64,000 bases of DNA, from positions 2,046,001 to 2,110,000 of the forward strand of contig OY970329.1 of the NCBI GenBank assembly GCA_963717375.1, written 5' to 3'. Below the pieces are notes generated by a model. The model made no database searches. It saw nothing but the letters and a program-made list of their open reading frames with translations, and was not told the origin of the DNA. Shown in pieces: positions 15,834 through 24,370 of this stretch. The translations under genes were made by a program, and so were the position numbers. Each line of letters starts with the position of its first letter. Position 1 is the first letter of the stretch. The stretch comes from VRUE01 sp963717375 (GTDB lineage Bacteria; Actinomycetota; Thermoleophilia; Solirubrobacterales; 70-9).

Positions 15834-17129
15834 GTGAGCGCTATCGCATCAATCCACGCCCGCCAGATCCTCGACTCGCGCGGTAACCCGACGATCGAGG
15901 TCGAAGTCGCGCTCGAGTCGGGCGCTCGAGGCCTTGCCGCGGTGCCCTCGGGCGCCTCGACGGGAGAGTTTGAGGCAGTCGAGCTGCGCGACGGTGGCGA
16001 CGCCTGGGCGGGCAAGGGCGTCTCCGGCGCGGTCGGCAACGTCAACGGCGAGATCGCCGCGGCGCTGAAGGGCGCCGATGCCGAGGACCAGGCCGGGCTC
16101 GACGCGAAGATGATCGAGTTGGACGGCACCCCGAATAAGGGCAGGCTCGGCGCCAACGCGATCCTCGGGGTCTCCTTGGCGGCGGCGAAGGCGGCCGCGA
16201 TGGTCGGCGGCGAACCGCTCTTCCGCTACCTGGCGAAGCTCTACGGCGGCGCCGAGCCGAGACTGCTGCCGGTGCCGATGATGAACGTGCTCAACGGCGG
16301 CGCCCACGCCGACAACTCGGTCGACTTCCAGGAGTTCATGGTCGTGCCCGCTGGGGCGGCTAGCTTCTCCGAGTGCCTGCGGGTGGGGACCGAGGTCTTC
16401 CACGCGCTGAAGAAGAGCCTCGCAGCCGCCGGTCACTCGACCGCGGTTGGCGATGAGGGTGGCTTCGCCCCCAACCTCGAGTCCAACGAGGCGGCCCTGC
16501 AAGCTGTGCTTGCCGGCGTCGAGGCGGCTGGCTACGAGCCCGGCGCCGATGTCTTCATCGCCCTTGACCCAGCGACCAGCGAGGTCTTCGAGGGCGGGGC
16601 CTACGTACTTGAGCACGAGGGCCGCTCGCTGTCCCCTGAGGAGATGGCCGCGTACTGGGAGGATGCCTGCTCGCGCTACCCGATCCTCTCGATCGAGGAC
16701 GGCATGGACGAGGAGGACTGGGACGGCTGGAAGCTGCTGACCGAGAAGCTCGGCGACCGCGTCCAACTGGTCGGCGACGACCTCTTCGTCACCAACCCCG
16801 AGCGCCTGCGCCGCGGCATCGAGCTCGGCGTCGGCAACTCGATCCTGGTCAAGGTCAACCAGATCGGAACCTTGAGCGAGACGCTGGAGGCGATCCGGAT
16901 TGCCTCGGAGGCGGGATACAGCGCCGTTATCTCGCACCGCTCGGGTGAGACCGAGGACACGACTATTGCCGACCTGGCCGTAGCGACTGGTGCCGGTCAG
17001 ATCAAGACTGGCGCTCCGTCGCGCTCGGACCGCGTCGCCAAGTACAACCGGTTGCTGCGGATCGAGGAGGAATTGGGCTCCGCGGCCGAATTTCCCGGCT
17101 TGCAGGCGTTCCACCAACGGTCGACTTAG
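15834..17129 (+). CDS. eno: Enolase
   Basis: The 431-residue protein is full length for bacterial enolase and converts 2-phosphoglycerate to phosphoenolpyruvate. Clear motifs: ARQILDSRGNPT at the N-terminus, PSGASTG, LNGGAHADNSVDFQEFMVVP, VGDEGGFAPN, ALDPATSEV, SIEDGMDEEDW, LVGDDLFVTN, VKVNQIGTLSET and ISHRSGETEDT with the catalytic Lys and Ser/His loops. The start codon is GTG. Eno followed by a DivIC/FtsB-like gene is a frequent gram-positive and actinobacterial order, which supports both calls. Confidence 0.97.
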   Translation: MSAIASIHARQILDSRGNPTIEVEVALESGARGLAAVPSGASTGEFEAVELRDGGDAWAGKGVSGAVGNVNGEIAAALKGADAEDQAGLDAKMIELDGTPNKGRLGANAILGVSLAAAKAAAMVGGEPLFRYLAKLYGGAEPRLLPVPMMNVLNGGAHADNSVDFQEFMVVPAGAASFSECLRVGTEVFHALKKSLAAAGHSTAVGDEGGFAPNLESNEAALQAVLAGVEAAGYEPGADVFIALDPATSEVFEGGAYVLEHEGRSLSPEEMAAYWEDACSRYPILSIEDGMDEEDWDGWKLLTEKLGDRVQLVGDDLFVTNPERLRRGIELGVGNSILVKVNQIGTLSETLEAIRIASEAGYSAVISHRSGETEDTTIADLAVATGAGQIKTGAPSRSDRVAKYNRLLRIEEELGSAAEFPGLQAFHQRST

Positions 17130-17165
17130 TGAAGGAATGCGGGGCTCGGCCTCGTAGGTCCGGGC

Positions 17166-17567
17166 ATGGCAGCACGCACCCACGCGGGGAAACGGACCGC
17201 CAGCGGTGCCAAACGCCGTCCAACAACCACGCGCAAAGCGACGGCCAGGCGCAAACCGGCGGCGCGGCGCAAGCCCGCGGCGCGGCGCAGCGCAAGCCGG
17301 GTCAACTGGGATCGAGTCGGCCGCGTCGCCCTGACGCTGGTCTTGTTCTTCGTCGCCTACTCGTACCTGAATCCGGTGATCGACTTCGTCAAGACCTACA
17401 CGGCGACTACCGCGGCCAGGGTCAAGCTGCACGAAGCCCAGCGCGAAAACACCCGCCTGCACTGGCGCATCCAGCACGCCGGCGACCCGATCGTCCTCGA
17501 CGCCAAGGCCAGGGCCCAGGGCATGGTCGCGCCCGAAGAGACGCCAGTGGTCGTCCGCGGCCTCTAG
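17166..17567 (+). CDS. FtsB/DivIC-like septum formation initiator protein
   Basis: The 133-residue protein has a highly basic N-terminal tail rich in Lys, Arg, Ala and Thr (about 1-45), one membrane segment (VALTLVLFFVAYSYLNPVI, about 53-71), a short coiled-coil-like stretch (VKLHEAQRENTRLHWRIQ) and a DPIVLDAKARAQGMVAPEE segment matching the ERxAR-type end of DivIC/FtsB proteins. These proteins bridge FtsL and FtsQ/DivIB in the divisome. Position 36 bp after eno is typical. The unusually long arginine/lysine tail may contact DNA or membrane lipids, which is only inference. Confidence 0.8.
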   Translation: MAARTHAGKRTASGAKRRPTTTRKATARRKPAARRKPAARRSASRVNWDRVGRVALTLVLFFVAYSYLNPVIDFVKTYTATTAARVKLHEAQRENTRLHWRIQHAGDPIVLDAKARAQGMVAPEETPVVVRGL

Positions 17568-17588
17568 TCCCCGCTCTCGGAGCACCCG

Positions 17589-19856
17589 GTGGTTAGCGCC
17601 GGCTCCTACATCCTCAGCGCCCTCGCCCTAGCCGCCGTAGGGCTCTCCCTGGGCTTCACGGCGTTCCGACTGCGTCGGAGGCTGCTTCCAGCCTGGGAGG
17701 GCGCTCCTGCGCGGCTGGTAGAGGCTGTGGTGGGTATCGCGTTGCTGATCTGGCTCGGCGAGGTGCTCGGGACCGTCGGGCTCTTCTATGCGTGGGCCCT
17801 TATTGCAGCGTCGCTGGTGCTCGCAGCAGGCTCAGCCGCCTGGCCGCGGGTTCAGTCGCAGGGGGAGCGGGCCGCTGCGGGCGGGCCACGGTCCGTCCTC
17901 GATTCCGCGCCATCCGCGAGCGGGACGTCTGGGCTGGCGTGGATCGTGACCGTTGGGGTTATTGCCCTCGTCTTTGCGCACTGGGGACTCACGACCAAGG
18001 ACGCATTGGACCGAGGGATCTTCAACTTCGATTCGCTCTGGTACCACATGCCCTTCGCGGCGGACATGGTGCAGAGCCACTCCGTAACCGGGCTGCACTA
18101 CACCGAGACGGTCTTCACGAACTGGTTTTACCCGCAGAACTCGGAGCTGCTCCACGCGACGGGGATCCTGCTCACGCACCGCGACACGCTGTCGCTCTTT
18201 CTGAACTTCGGCTTCCTCGCTCTCAGCTTCCTCGCTGCGTGGTGCATCGGCAGGCCCTATGGCCGGGGGCATCTGACCGTGGTTGCTGCCGCGGTCGTTT
18301 TGGAGTGCCACACGCTGGTCGTTCGGGAGCCGGGGGCTGCCAAGAATGACCTCGTAGCGGCTGCGCTTCTACTTGCCGCCGTGGCGATCCTCGTCAATGC
18401 CTGGGCGGCGCACTGGGCTCGGAGCTCCGATGGCGACGATGCCAATGAAGGGGAGGGGGGAGGCGGACTGCCCGTCGGTTGGCCGCTTGCCGCCGCGGGG
18501 CTTGCGGTCGGTCTCTCCGTGGGGACCAAGTCGACCGCTGTCGCGATGGCGGCCGGGCTGACGCTGGCCGTGCTCGTGCTCGCGCCGGCGGGGAGGAGGT
18601 GGGCTGCGGCCGGATGGTGGTTCATCCCGGCCTTCCTCGGGGGCGGCTACTGGTACCTGCGCAACCTGATCGTCGCCGGCAATCCGCTGCCGCAGGCGAC
18701 CAGCATTGGGCCGATCTCGCTGCCGCATCCTGAACGGCTGCAGGAAGGGCGGCCCGACTTCAGCATCGTCCACTACGCGACCGACACCGGCGTCTGGCGC
18801 GACTACTTCGAGCCCGGCCTGCACCAGGCCTTCGGAGCGCTCTGGCCCTTGGTGATCGCCGCCGCGGTGCTGGGCGGCCTCCTCGCCCTCTTTCGCGCCA
18901 GGGACGGCGTCCTGCGCTGGATGGGCGCCGTGGCGCTGCTCGGCCTCGTCGCCTACCTCTTCACCCCCCTAAGCGCTGCGGGTGCCGAGGGCGCCCCGGT
19001 CGGCTTCGGCATCAACATCCGCTACGCGATCCCGCCGCTTCTGCTCGGCATGGTGCTTCTGGCCTCCCAGTCCTGGGTTGGCAGGCAAAGGACGACCGAG
19101 CGCCCGACTGCTTCGTTTTGGCCGCGTTGGGGCTGGGAAGAATGGACCCTGCTCATCAGTTTCCTGCTCATCCTTCTCCTCACCGATCGCTCTGACGCCG
19201 CACTGCGCGATCCGGCACGGACCTTCGGCATCCCGCTGGCAGTCGTCGCTGTCCTTCTTCCAGCCGGGTTGCTCTTCGCTCGTTCCCGCGGCGCCGCACG
19301 CGGGGTAGTCATCGGCGGCTTCGCCGCCCTCGCCCTGCTCGTGCTCGCGATCGGCTACCCGGTGCAGCGTCACTACCTCAACGACCGCTTCGCTTCCGGT
19401 TCCGAAGTTCCCGGGCTGGATCTCGATTCCGCCTACGTCTGGGCACGCGATAAGAGCGACACGAGAATCGGCCTCGCCGGAACTACCGCCGGCTTCCTCC
19501 AATACGGCTTCTACGGCACCGACCTCTCCAACCCCGTCATCTACCTAGGCAAAAAGGGGCCCCACGGCGCCTACAACGCGATCCCGACCTGCACCGCCTT
19601 CCGCACAGCGGTCAACGCAGCAGACCTCGACTACCTGGTCACCTCACCATTCCTCAACTTCATCCACACCGGAGACCCGATCTCTTCCCCCGAGGCAGCC
19701 TGGCTGCACAGTTCCAAAGCTGCCACCCCAATCAAGCGCGACGGTCCCACCACCATCTGGCGAATCAACGGCAAGCTGGATCCCTCGGCCTGCGGCCCGG
19801 CGAACGCGCCCCTACACCGAATCCCCGACACGCACCTCAGCGTCCGATCTCAGTAG
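17589..19856 (+). CDS. Large polytopic membrane protein, possible GT-C-type glycosyltransferase
   Basis: The 755-residue product has more than ten hydrophobic segments. The loop after the third contains FNFDSLWYHMPFAADMV, whose acidic, aromatic and His residues recall the first extracytoplasmic loop of ArnT/PMT-like GT-C glycosyltransferases. A long periplasmic-like C-terminal part includes SAYVWARDKSDTRIG and TAGFLQYGFYG. GT-C enzymes move sugars from lipid-phosphate donors; substrate is unknown and the assignment rests on topology and that loop. The start is GTG 17589, 21 bp after the FtsB-like gene. Its last codons form one arm of a perfect 21-bp inverted repeat. Confidence 0.6.
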   Translation: MVSAGSYILSALALAAVGLSLGFTAFRLRRRLLPAWEGAPARLVEAVVGIALLIWLGEVLGTVGLFYAWALIAASLVLAAGSAAWPRVQSQGERAAAGGPRSVLDSAPSASGTSGLAWIVTVGVIALVFAHWGLTTKDALDRGIFNFDSLWYHMPFAADMVQSHSVTGLHYTETVFTNWFYPQNSELLHATGILLTHRDTLSLFLNFGFLALSFLAAWCIGRPYGRGHLTVVAAAVVLECHTLVVREPGAAKNDLVAAALLLAAVAILVNAWAAHWARSSDGDDANEGEGGGGLPVGWPLAAAGLAVGLSVGTKSTAVAMAAGLTLAVLVLAPAGRRWAAAGWWFIPAFLGGGYWYLRNLIVAGNPLPQATSIGPISLPHPERLQEGRPDFSIVHYATDTGVWRDYFEPGLHQAFGALWPLVIAAAVLGGLLALFRARDGVLRWMGAVALLGLVAYLFTPLSAAGAEGAPVGFGINIRYAIPPLLLGMVLLASQSWVGRQRTTERPTASFWPRWGWEEWTLLISFLLILLLTDRSDAALRDPARTFGIPLAVVAVLLPAGLLFARSRGAARGVVIGGFAALALLVLAIGYPVQRHYLNDRFASGSEVPGLDLDSAYVWARDKSDTRIGLAGTTAGFLQYGFYGTDLSNPVIYLGKKGPHGAYNAIPTCTAFRTAVNAADLDYLVTSPFLNFIHTGDPISSPEAAWLHSSKAATPIKRDGPTTIWRINGKLDPSACGPANAPLHRIPDTHLSVRSQ

Positions 19857-19953
19857 GTCGGAACGTCTTGTACTTTTTCGGCGCGCGCAAGCGGCGCCAG
19901 CAGGCTCGTCTCCACCGAAAAAGTTAAGTGGAGACCTACTGAGATCGGACGCT
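19839..19953. terminator. Nested multi-stem inverted repeat at a convergent junction
   Basis: Outer arms 19839-19859 and 19933-19953 are a perfect 21-bp inverted repeat. Inside, ACTTTTTCGG (19872-19881) pairs perfectly with CCGAAAAAGT (19915-19924), around a GGCGC/GCGCC hairpin. GTCTCCAC/GTGGAGAC offers a competing stem. The element covers both gene ends, so a bidirectional terminator is the simplest reading. Confidence 0.6.
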
Positions 19954-20519
19954 CAGTCGCCCGAGTCGTCGGACTCAGACTCAGGCTCGGGCGCGCCCGG
20001 CCGCCGAATAACGATCTGGTCGGCGTCGATCCGAACCGTGACCTCCCGCTTGCCGGCCCAATGCTCGGCGTATACCGGGTTGTCCTTCACAGCCGGGTCG
20101 AGCCAAAGGCCGTAGCCGTCGGTCTCACCGTGATCGAAGGTTGCCTCAAGGTCTTTGCGACGGCCACGGCCTCCGCGACGGCCGCGGCGACGGCGCCGTT
20201 TCGGCCGGTCGCCACCACCCTCGCCGCCGGCGCGCTCCTTCTTCTCGCCGTCCTCGCCCTCGTCGTCGGACTCCTCGTCCTCATCCTCTTCGGGCTCCTC
20301 GGCGGCGGCGGCCTCGATCTCAGCCTCGATCTCGTCGCGGAGATCGACTTCGCCCGAGGCCGAGTCCTCCTCGTCAGGGGTGAAGCCGTGCTGTTTGCGG
20401 AACTCGCGCAGCTCGGACGTGCTGACTTCGAGCTGGTGAGCGATCCATGCATCCGTGCGGCCCTGGCGGACCCAGGCGCGGATCTGGTTCAACTGCGGCT
20501 TCAGCGAGCGTCGTGCCAT
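19953..20519 (-). CDS. Hypothetical protein with HTH-like start and charged low-complexity middle
   Basis: Residues 1-48 of this 188-residue protein (QIRAWVRQGRTDAWIAHQL, STSELREFRKQHGF) look like a small helix-turn-helix. Residues 55-85 are almost all Glu/Asp, and residues 95-120 almost all Arg, Lys and Gly. A small folded domain follows (EATFDHGETDGYGLWLDPAV, then REVTVRIDADQIVIRRPG) and the tail is acidic. This suggests a nucleic-acid-associated protein, but I know no named family. The gene may be transcribed with the small membrane protein upstream. The stop codon touches the right arm of the nested inverted repeat. Confidence 0.6.
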   Translation of the reverse strand: MARRSLKPQLNQIRAWVRQGRTDAWIAHQLEVSTSELREFRKQHGFTPDEEDSASGEVDLRDEIEAEIEAAAAEEPEEDEDEESDDEGEDGEKKERAGGEGGGDRPKRRRRRGRRGGRGRRKDLEATFDHGETDGYGLWLDPAVKDNPVYAEHWAGKREVTVRIDADQIVIRRPGAPEPESESDDSGD

Positions 20520-20563
20520 CGGCGCGCGAGTCTATTCAACCGGGGCGGTAGCACGCATGGCCG

Positions 20564-20803
20564 CTACGCCATCAGGAAGGCAAGCGCCTCGAACATCGAG
20601 ACGACGACGACGGCCACGGTGACGGTCAGGCAGACGGCGAGGACGCTGAAGCGCACCTTGCTCTCCTGCTCGACGCGGGTGATTCGGCGCGCCCGCGAGC
20701 GGTTTGCCGCGCGGCGGCGAAGCTGCTCGCGGCGGCGGCGCTCCAAACTGGTCTCCTGCTCGAAGGCCGTCTCGAACTGGGAGATGCTTTGTCGCATTCG
20801 CAT
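20564..20803 (-). CDS. Small single-pass membrane protein
   Basis: The 79-residue product has a strongly basic, arginine-rich first half (ERRRREQLRRRAANRSRARR) and one C-terminal membrane segment (SVLAVCLTVTVAVVVVSMF), with no cleavable signal. It probably sits with its basic part in the cytoplasm. It is unrecognised and supported mainly by the coherent topology and its position 44 bp upstream of the next minus-strand gene. Confidence 0.5.
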   Translation of the reverse strand: MRMRQSISQFETAFEQETSLERRRREQLRRRAANRSRARRITRVEQESKVRFSVLAVCLTVTVAVVVVSMFEALAFLMA

Positions 20804-20905
20804 AGATCAGGGTGGCCCGGGGGCCGCGGGGGACCGTAGCAAAGGCGAACGGGCGCTTGCAGGGGAAGGAAATGTGCGATCGGTCACGACAGCTCGGGCT
20901 CTTGC

Positions 20906-21424
20906 CTAGGTCGGACAGGCTCCCCAGAGGCCCCGGCCGGTCCGCGCGGCGCGCAGCTCGAGGCGCTGAAACAGCGGCGCAAAGCGGTTATTCGGCGCAA
21001 TCGTCAGCGAGCGGGCGAGGCCGCGGCGGACCAGCATCGCGTTGACGAAGCGCCGTCCCAGATAGACGTAGGCGAGCAGCCTGCCATAGACGTCGCGGCG
21101 CTCCACACCGAAGACGAGGCGCACCCGCCGTCGCTCGACCAGGGCATGGTTGAAGCTCGAGGCGCGTGGGCCAAAGCACTGCACGGGCGTGTCGGGCTTG
21201 ACCGTCTCCGGCGTGTCGACGCCGATGTAGCGCACGTCTTCCTCGCGGCCGTCAATCCGGGCTTCGATCGTGTCGCCGTCGACGACGCGCGTTACGAAGG
21301 CCTTAGCGCTTGCCGGCCCTCCGCCGGCCCCGGTTCCTTCCCAGGGCCGGACAATGAGCAGCGCGGCGATCAGCAGCAGCGCAAGGCTGCCGAGCTGACC
21401 GCGTCTCCAGACATCACGCCGCAC
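20906..21424 (-). CDS. Secreted or anchored thermonuclease (SNase-fold)
   Basis: The 172-residue product has an N-terminal membrane or signal segment (SLALLLIAALLIV) and a complete staphylococcal-nuclease domain: VVDGDTIEARI, VRYIGVDTPETV, then ERRDVYGRLLAYVYLG, FVNAMLVRRGLAR and RTGRGLWG. The Asp, Glu and Arg residues of the SNase active site are recognisable in VDGDT, DTPE and GRLL. SNases cut DNA and RNA with calcium; an extracellular nutrient-scavenging or defence role is inference. The nuclease lies downstream of the aldolase gene on the same strand, 42 bp apart. Confidence 0.85.
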   Translation of the reverse strand: MRRDVWRRGQLGSLALLLIAALLIVRPWEGTGAGGGPASAKAFVTRVVDGDTIEARIDGREEDVRYIGVDTPETVKPDTPVQCFGPRASSFNHALVERRRVRLVFGVERRDVYGRLLAYVYLGRRFVNAMLVRRGLARSLTIAPNNRFAPLFQRLELRAARTGRGLWGACPT

Positions 21425-21465
21425 CCCCGCTCAAGGCGCGAGGGTGGGCGTTCTCTCCCCCCGCG

Positions 21466-22386
21466 CTACGGGATGCGGCGAACGCTGGAGAGCAGCGTCT
21501 CTTTGATCTGGCCGATGATCTCCAGCGCCTCGTTCCACTCGCGCTGCCAGACGTTGCGGCCGAAGATCACGCCGGAGCCGCCCGCCTGCATCACGTCGCG
21601 GGTGTGGCCGAGCACGGTCTCATCGTCGACCTTGGAGCCGCCGGAGAGAACCACCAGCGAACGGCCGGCCGATTCGACGCACTGGCGGATCGCCTCGGCG
21701 CCGTCGATCTGCATCTCGTTGTAGGGCGCCGGGGCGTCCTTGTCCTTGTCAGCGTCGATCTTCGGCATGTTGAGCTTGACCACGTCGGCGCCCATCTCCA
21801 TCGCCATCCGCGCCGCGTAGTCGATCGCGTAGAAGGAGTTGGGGCCGCCCTTGGCTTCGATCGCTTCGCCGCGCGGGTAGGACCAGACGATTAGCGGCAT
21901 GCCGAAGCGGTCGCAGTCCTCGCGCACCTGGCGCAGCTGGGCGAGGTCCTCGTCCTGGCGCGGCGAGCCGACGTAGAGCGTGTAGCCGATCGCGTCGGCG
22001 CCGAGCCGCACGCCGTCCTCGACGCTGGCGTTACAGCTCGAGAAAGCCTTGGCGGAGGAGGGGACGTCGGTCTTGCCGTTGACCTTGAGGATCAGCGGAA
22101 CCTGGCCGGCGTAGTCGGGGTAGTACTTGGTTGCCATCCCGATCTGGCAGGCGAGGGCCGAGTAGCCGGCCTCGGCGGCGAGCCGGAACTGGTAGTCGGG
22201 GTCCTTCGAGGCGGGGTTGGGGAAGAAGTCGCGCGGGCCGTGCTCGATGCCCTGGTCGATCGGCAGCAGCATCAGGGTGCCGTTACCCGGGCCGAACTCA
22301 AAGAGCAGGCGCCGCAGGCGGGCTCGTTTGCCGGGGGCAAGGGTCGCCAGCAGTGATTTCTGCTCGGTCAGGCTCTTCAACTCCAC
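21466..22386 (-). CDS. Class I fructose-bisphosphate aldolase, archaeal/DeoC type
   Basis: The 306-residue product matches the FbaB/LsrF-like TIM-barrel aldolases: LMLLPIDQGIEHGPRDFF, QIGMATKYYPDYAG, PLILKVNGKTD, WSYPRGEAIEAKGG, GADVVKLNMPK carrying the likely Schiff-base Lys, VVLSGGSKVDDE and GGSGVIFGRNVWQR. It would cleave fructose-1,6-bisphosphate, though related enzymes use other phosphorylated substrates. The start is GTG at 22386 behind a GAGGAGG ribosome site; a much longer frame upstream is antisense to the rhomboid-like gene. It is divergent from that gene with a short shared promoter region. Confidence 0.88.
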   Translation of the reverse strand: MELKSLTEQKSLLATLAPGKRARLRRLLFEFGPGNGTLMLLPIDQGIEHGPRDFFPNPASKDPDYQFRLAAEAGYSALACQIGMATKYYPDYAGQVPLILKVNGKTDVPSSAKAFSSCNASVEDGVRLGADAIGYTLYVGSPRQDEDLAQLRQVREDCDRFGMPLIVWSYPRGEAIEAKGGPNSFYAIDYAARMAMEMGADVVKLNMPKIDADKDKDAPAPYNEMQIDGAEAIRQCVESAGRSLVVLSGGSKVDDETVLGHTRDVMQAGGSGVIFGRNVWQREWNEALEIIGQIKETLLSSVRRIP

Positions 22387-22473
22387 GCTGTTTTCCTCCT
22401 CGGAGATAGGTGTCTTTTCAGTATGGCATCGCAAGCGGGATTCGAGCGCTCGCCAGCGGGGGGTTATCCTCGG

Positions 22474-23244
22474 ATGACCATGAGCGAGACTGAGCTCAGC
22501 GTCATCTGCAAGAACTGCGGTTCGGAGGTCAGTCCCTACGTAACCGAGTGCCCGTACTGCGGTGCTCGCCTGCGCAAGCGGGCGCCGAAGCTGGAGCGCC
22601 GCGGCGACGGGCTGGAGGCAAAGCCGCGGCGGCGCGCCCGGCCGAAATTCCTCCGTGCTCGCCGCTCCGAAGCGTCTCGCCCCTTCCGTCCCTACGCGAC
22701 GATGGCGGTGATCCTCGGCTCGGCGGTGCTGCTGCTGGTACAGAAGGCGACCGGCGACGCGCTCAGCACCTTCGGCGGCCTCGTCGTCCCGCTTAACGAT
22801 CAGTGGTGGCGTTTCCTCACCGCTCCGTTCGCCTACGTCGACGTCGGCTACCTCTTCGTCGTCGCGGTCGGGCTGGCGATCTTCGGGGTTGGGCTGGAGC
22901 GCCGCCTCGGCAACATCCCGACCGCGGTGCTGCTGCTCGCCTGCGGCTCGCTGGGGATGCTCGTCGCCAGCGGCATCGCCAACGCCCAGGGCGAACTCCA
23001 GGTGATCGCCGGCGGCAACGGGATGGCGCTGGGAGCAGTCGCCGCCTGGTTCGCAATCCGGCGGGCCGAGGCCCACGGCGCGATCGACGACGACTACGAC
23101 CTGATCGGCGTCATCGTCGCCGCGGCGGTGCTGCTCGCCCTGCCGATCTTTGAGTCCACAGCCGATCCGTTCGCCGGCCTGATCGGCGGCGCGGTGGGCG
23201 GCCTGGCCGGTCTGGCTGCCTCCGCCTTGCGCGAATCGCACTAG
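22474..23244 (+). CDS. Rhomboid-like membrane protein with N-terminal zinc ribbon, catalytic residues absent
   Basis: The roughly 256-residue product opens with a four-cysteine zinc ribbon (CKNCG and CPYCG), a basic linker, and six membrane segments in rhomboid order, including LNDQWWRFLTAPFAYVD (counterpart of WRxxTxxFxH) and GVGLERRLG. The GxSG serine site reads GGNGMALG, with Asn for Ser, and the last helix reads FAGLIGGAVGG where a catalytic His is expected. It therefore looks like an iRhom/derlin-like pseudoprotease. ATG 22474 or 22480 may be the start. The next small gene follows 11 bp later. Confidence 0.72.
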   Translation: MTMSETELSVICKNCGSEVSPYVTECPYCGARLRKRAPKLERRGDGLEAKPRRRARPKFLRARRSEASRPFRPYATMAVILGSAVLLLVQKATGDALSTFGGLVVPLNDQWWRFLTAPFAYVDVGYLFVVAVGLAIFGVGLERRLGNIPTAVLLLACGSLGMLVASGIANAQGELQVIAGGNGMALGAVAAWFAIRRAEAHGAIDDDYDLIGVIVAAAVLLALPIFESTADPFAGLIGGAVGGLAGLAASALRESH

Positions 23245-23255
23245 TCTCAGTTTTC

Positions 23256-23591
23256 GTGGCAGCCGAGTACGACGACGAGCAGCTTGAGGGCGCGATCGAG
23301 CGGCTGATCGACGCCGAGCGCTTCGCTGAGGCGGAGCGGATCGTCGCCCGCGCCGCGCCCCAGCTGCAGAAGGTGCTCGCGGCGGCGCTTGCCGAGGGCG
23401 GCTGGTTCGGCGAGTCGCACGAGGCCGAGGCACTGAAGGCGGCGACCACGCCGGATCCCGACGAGCGCGTGCTGGCGGTGCGCTCGTTGCTCGCCGAGGA
23501 GGCGAGGATGGGAATGATGGTTGGAGTTGCCGTCGGCTGGGCACTTCACGGGGAGATGACCGAGACCAACGATCCGCAAGGAGAGGGCTGA
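23256..23591 (+). CDS. Small hypothetical helical protein
   Basis: The 111-residue, alanine- and glutamate-rich product is predicted to be mostly helical (EGAIERLIDAERFAEAERIV, LQKVLAAALAEG), with an ELARMGMMVG-like stretch near the C-terminus that is only mildly hydrophobic. The start is GTG at 23256, 11 bp after the rhomboid-like gene and 3 bp before the UPF0173 gene, so it sits within an operon. I do not recognise a family and make no functional call. Confidence 0.6.
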   Translation: MAAEYDDEQLEGAIERLIDAERFAEAERIVARAAPQLQKVLAAALAEGGWFGESHEAEALKAATTPDPDERVLAVRSLLAEEARMGMMVGVAVGWALHGEMTETNDPQGEG

Positions 23592-23594
23592 GAG

Positions 23595-24311
23595 ATGGAG
23601 ATTCGATTTCACGGGCATTCCTGCTTCGAATTGAGCGAGGGCGAGACGAGGGTCCTGGTCGATCCGTTCCTCAAGCCCAATAACCCGGCGGCCCTGGCCA
23701 GCGCCGAGGACGTCGACCCGACCCACATCGCGATCACCCACGGCCACGTCGACCACATGGCAGATGCGGTTGGCGTCGCGACGCGCACCGGTGCCGAGTG
23801 CGTGGCGATCGTCGAGATCGCTAACTGGCTCCAAGAGCAGGGCGTCGAGAAGGTCTCCGACCCGAACCTCGGCGGCACGGTCCGCTTCGACTGGGGCTGG
23901 ATCAAGCTCGTGCCCGCCTGGCACACGAGCACGATCGCCGGCTCCGAAGAGGCGCCCTTCAGCCCGACCCCGGGCACCGTCACCGGCACCCCCGCCGGCC
24001 TGCTGATCAACCTCGGCGGCGTGACCGTCTACCACGCCGGCGACACCTGTCTCTTCAGCGACATGAAGCTGATCGCCGAACGCAACCCGGTCGACGTCGC
24101 CCTGCTGCCGATCGGCGGTCACTACACAATGGACCGCCACGACGCCGTGGTTGCAGCGGAGTTCGTCGGCGCCGGCACCGTGATCCCGATGCACTTCGAC
24201 ACTTTTCCCCCGGTCGAGACCGACTCCGGAGCGTTCAAGTCCGACGTCGAGGCGAAGACCTCCTCAACCGTGGTTGTGCTTGCCCCCGGCGAGTCCCACA
24301 CGACTGGCTGA
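23595..24311 (+). CDS. UPF0173-type metal-dependent hydrolase, metallo-beta-lactamase fold
   Basis: The 238-residue protein has the metallo-beta-lactamase signature: FHGHSCF at the N-terminus, ITHGHVDHMAD with the HxHxDH motif, PAWHTS, VYHAGDTCLF and a final MHFDTFPP. Length and motif order fit UPF0173 (YtkL-like) hydrolases, whose substrates are generally unknown. GGAG lies just upstream of the ATG. It is the third gene of a short plus-strand operon with the rhomboid-like and small helical proteins; what connects them is not evident. Confidence 0.88.
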   Translation: MEIRFHGHSCFELSEGETRVLVDPFLKPNNPAALASAEDVDPTHIAITHGHVDHMADAVGVATRTGAECVAIVEIANWLQEQGVEKVSDPNLGGTVRFDWGWIKLVPAWHTSTIAGSEEAPFSPTPGTVTGTPAGLLINLGGVTVYHAGDTCLFSDMKLIAERNPVDVALLPIGGHYTMDRHDAVVAAEFVGAGTVIPMHFDTFPPVETDSGAFKSDVEAKTSSTVVVLAPGESHTTG

Positions 24312-24370
24312 CCAGCCAGCCCGATGCTAGTCTCGCTCGGACCCCGCCAGCCGAGCCGAGGAGAGCAGCG

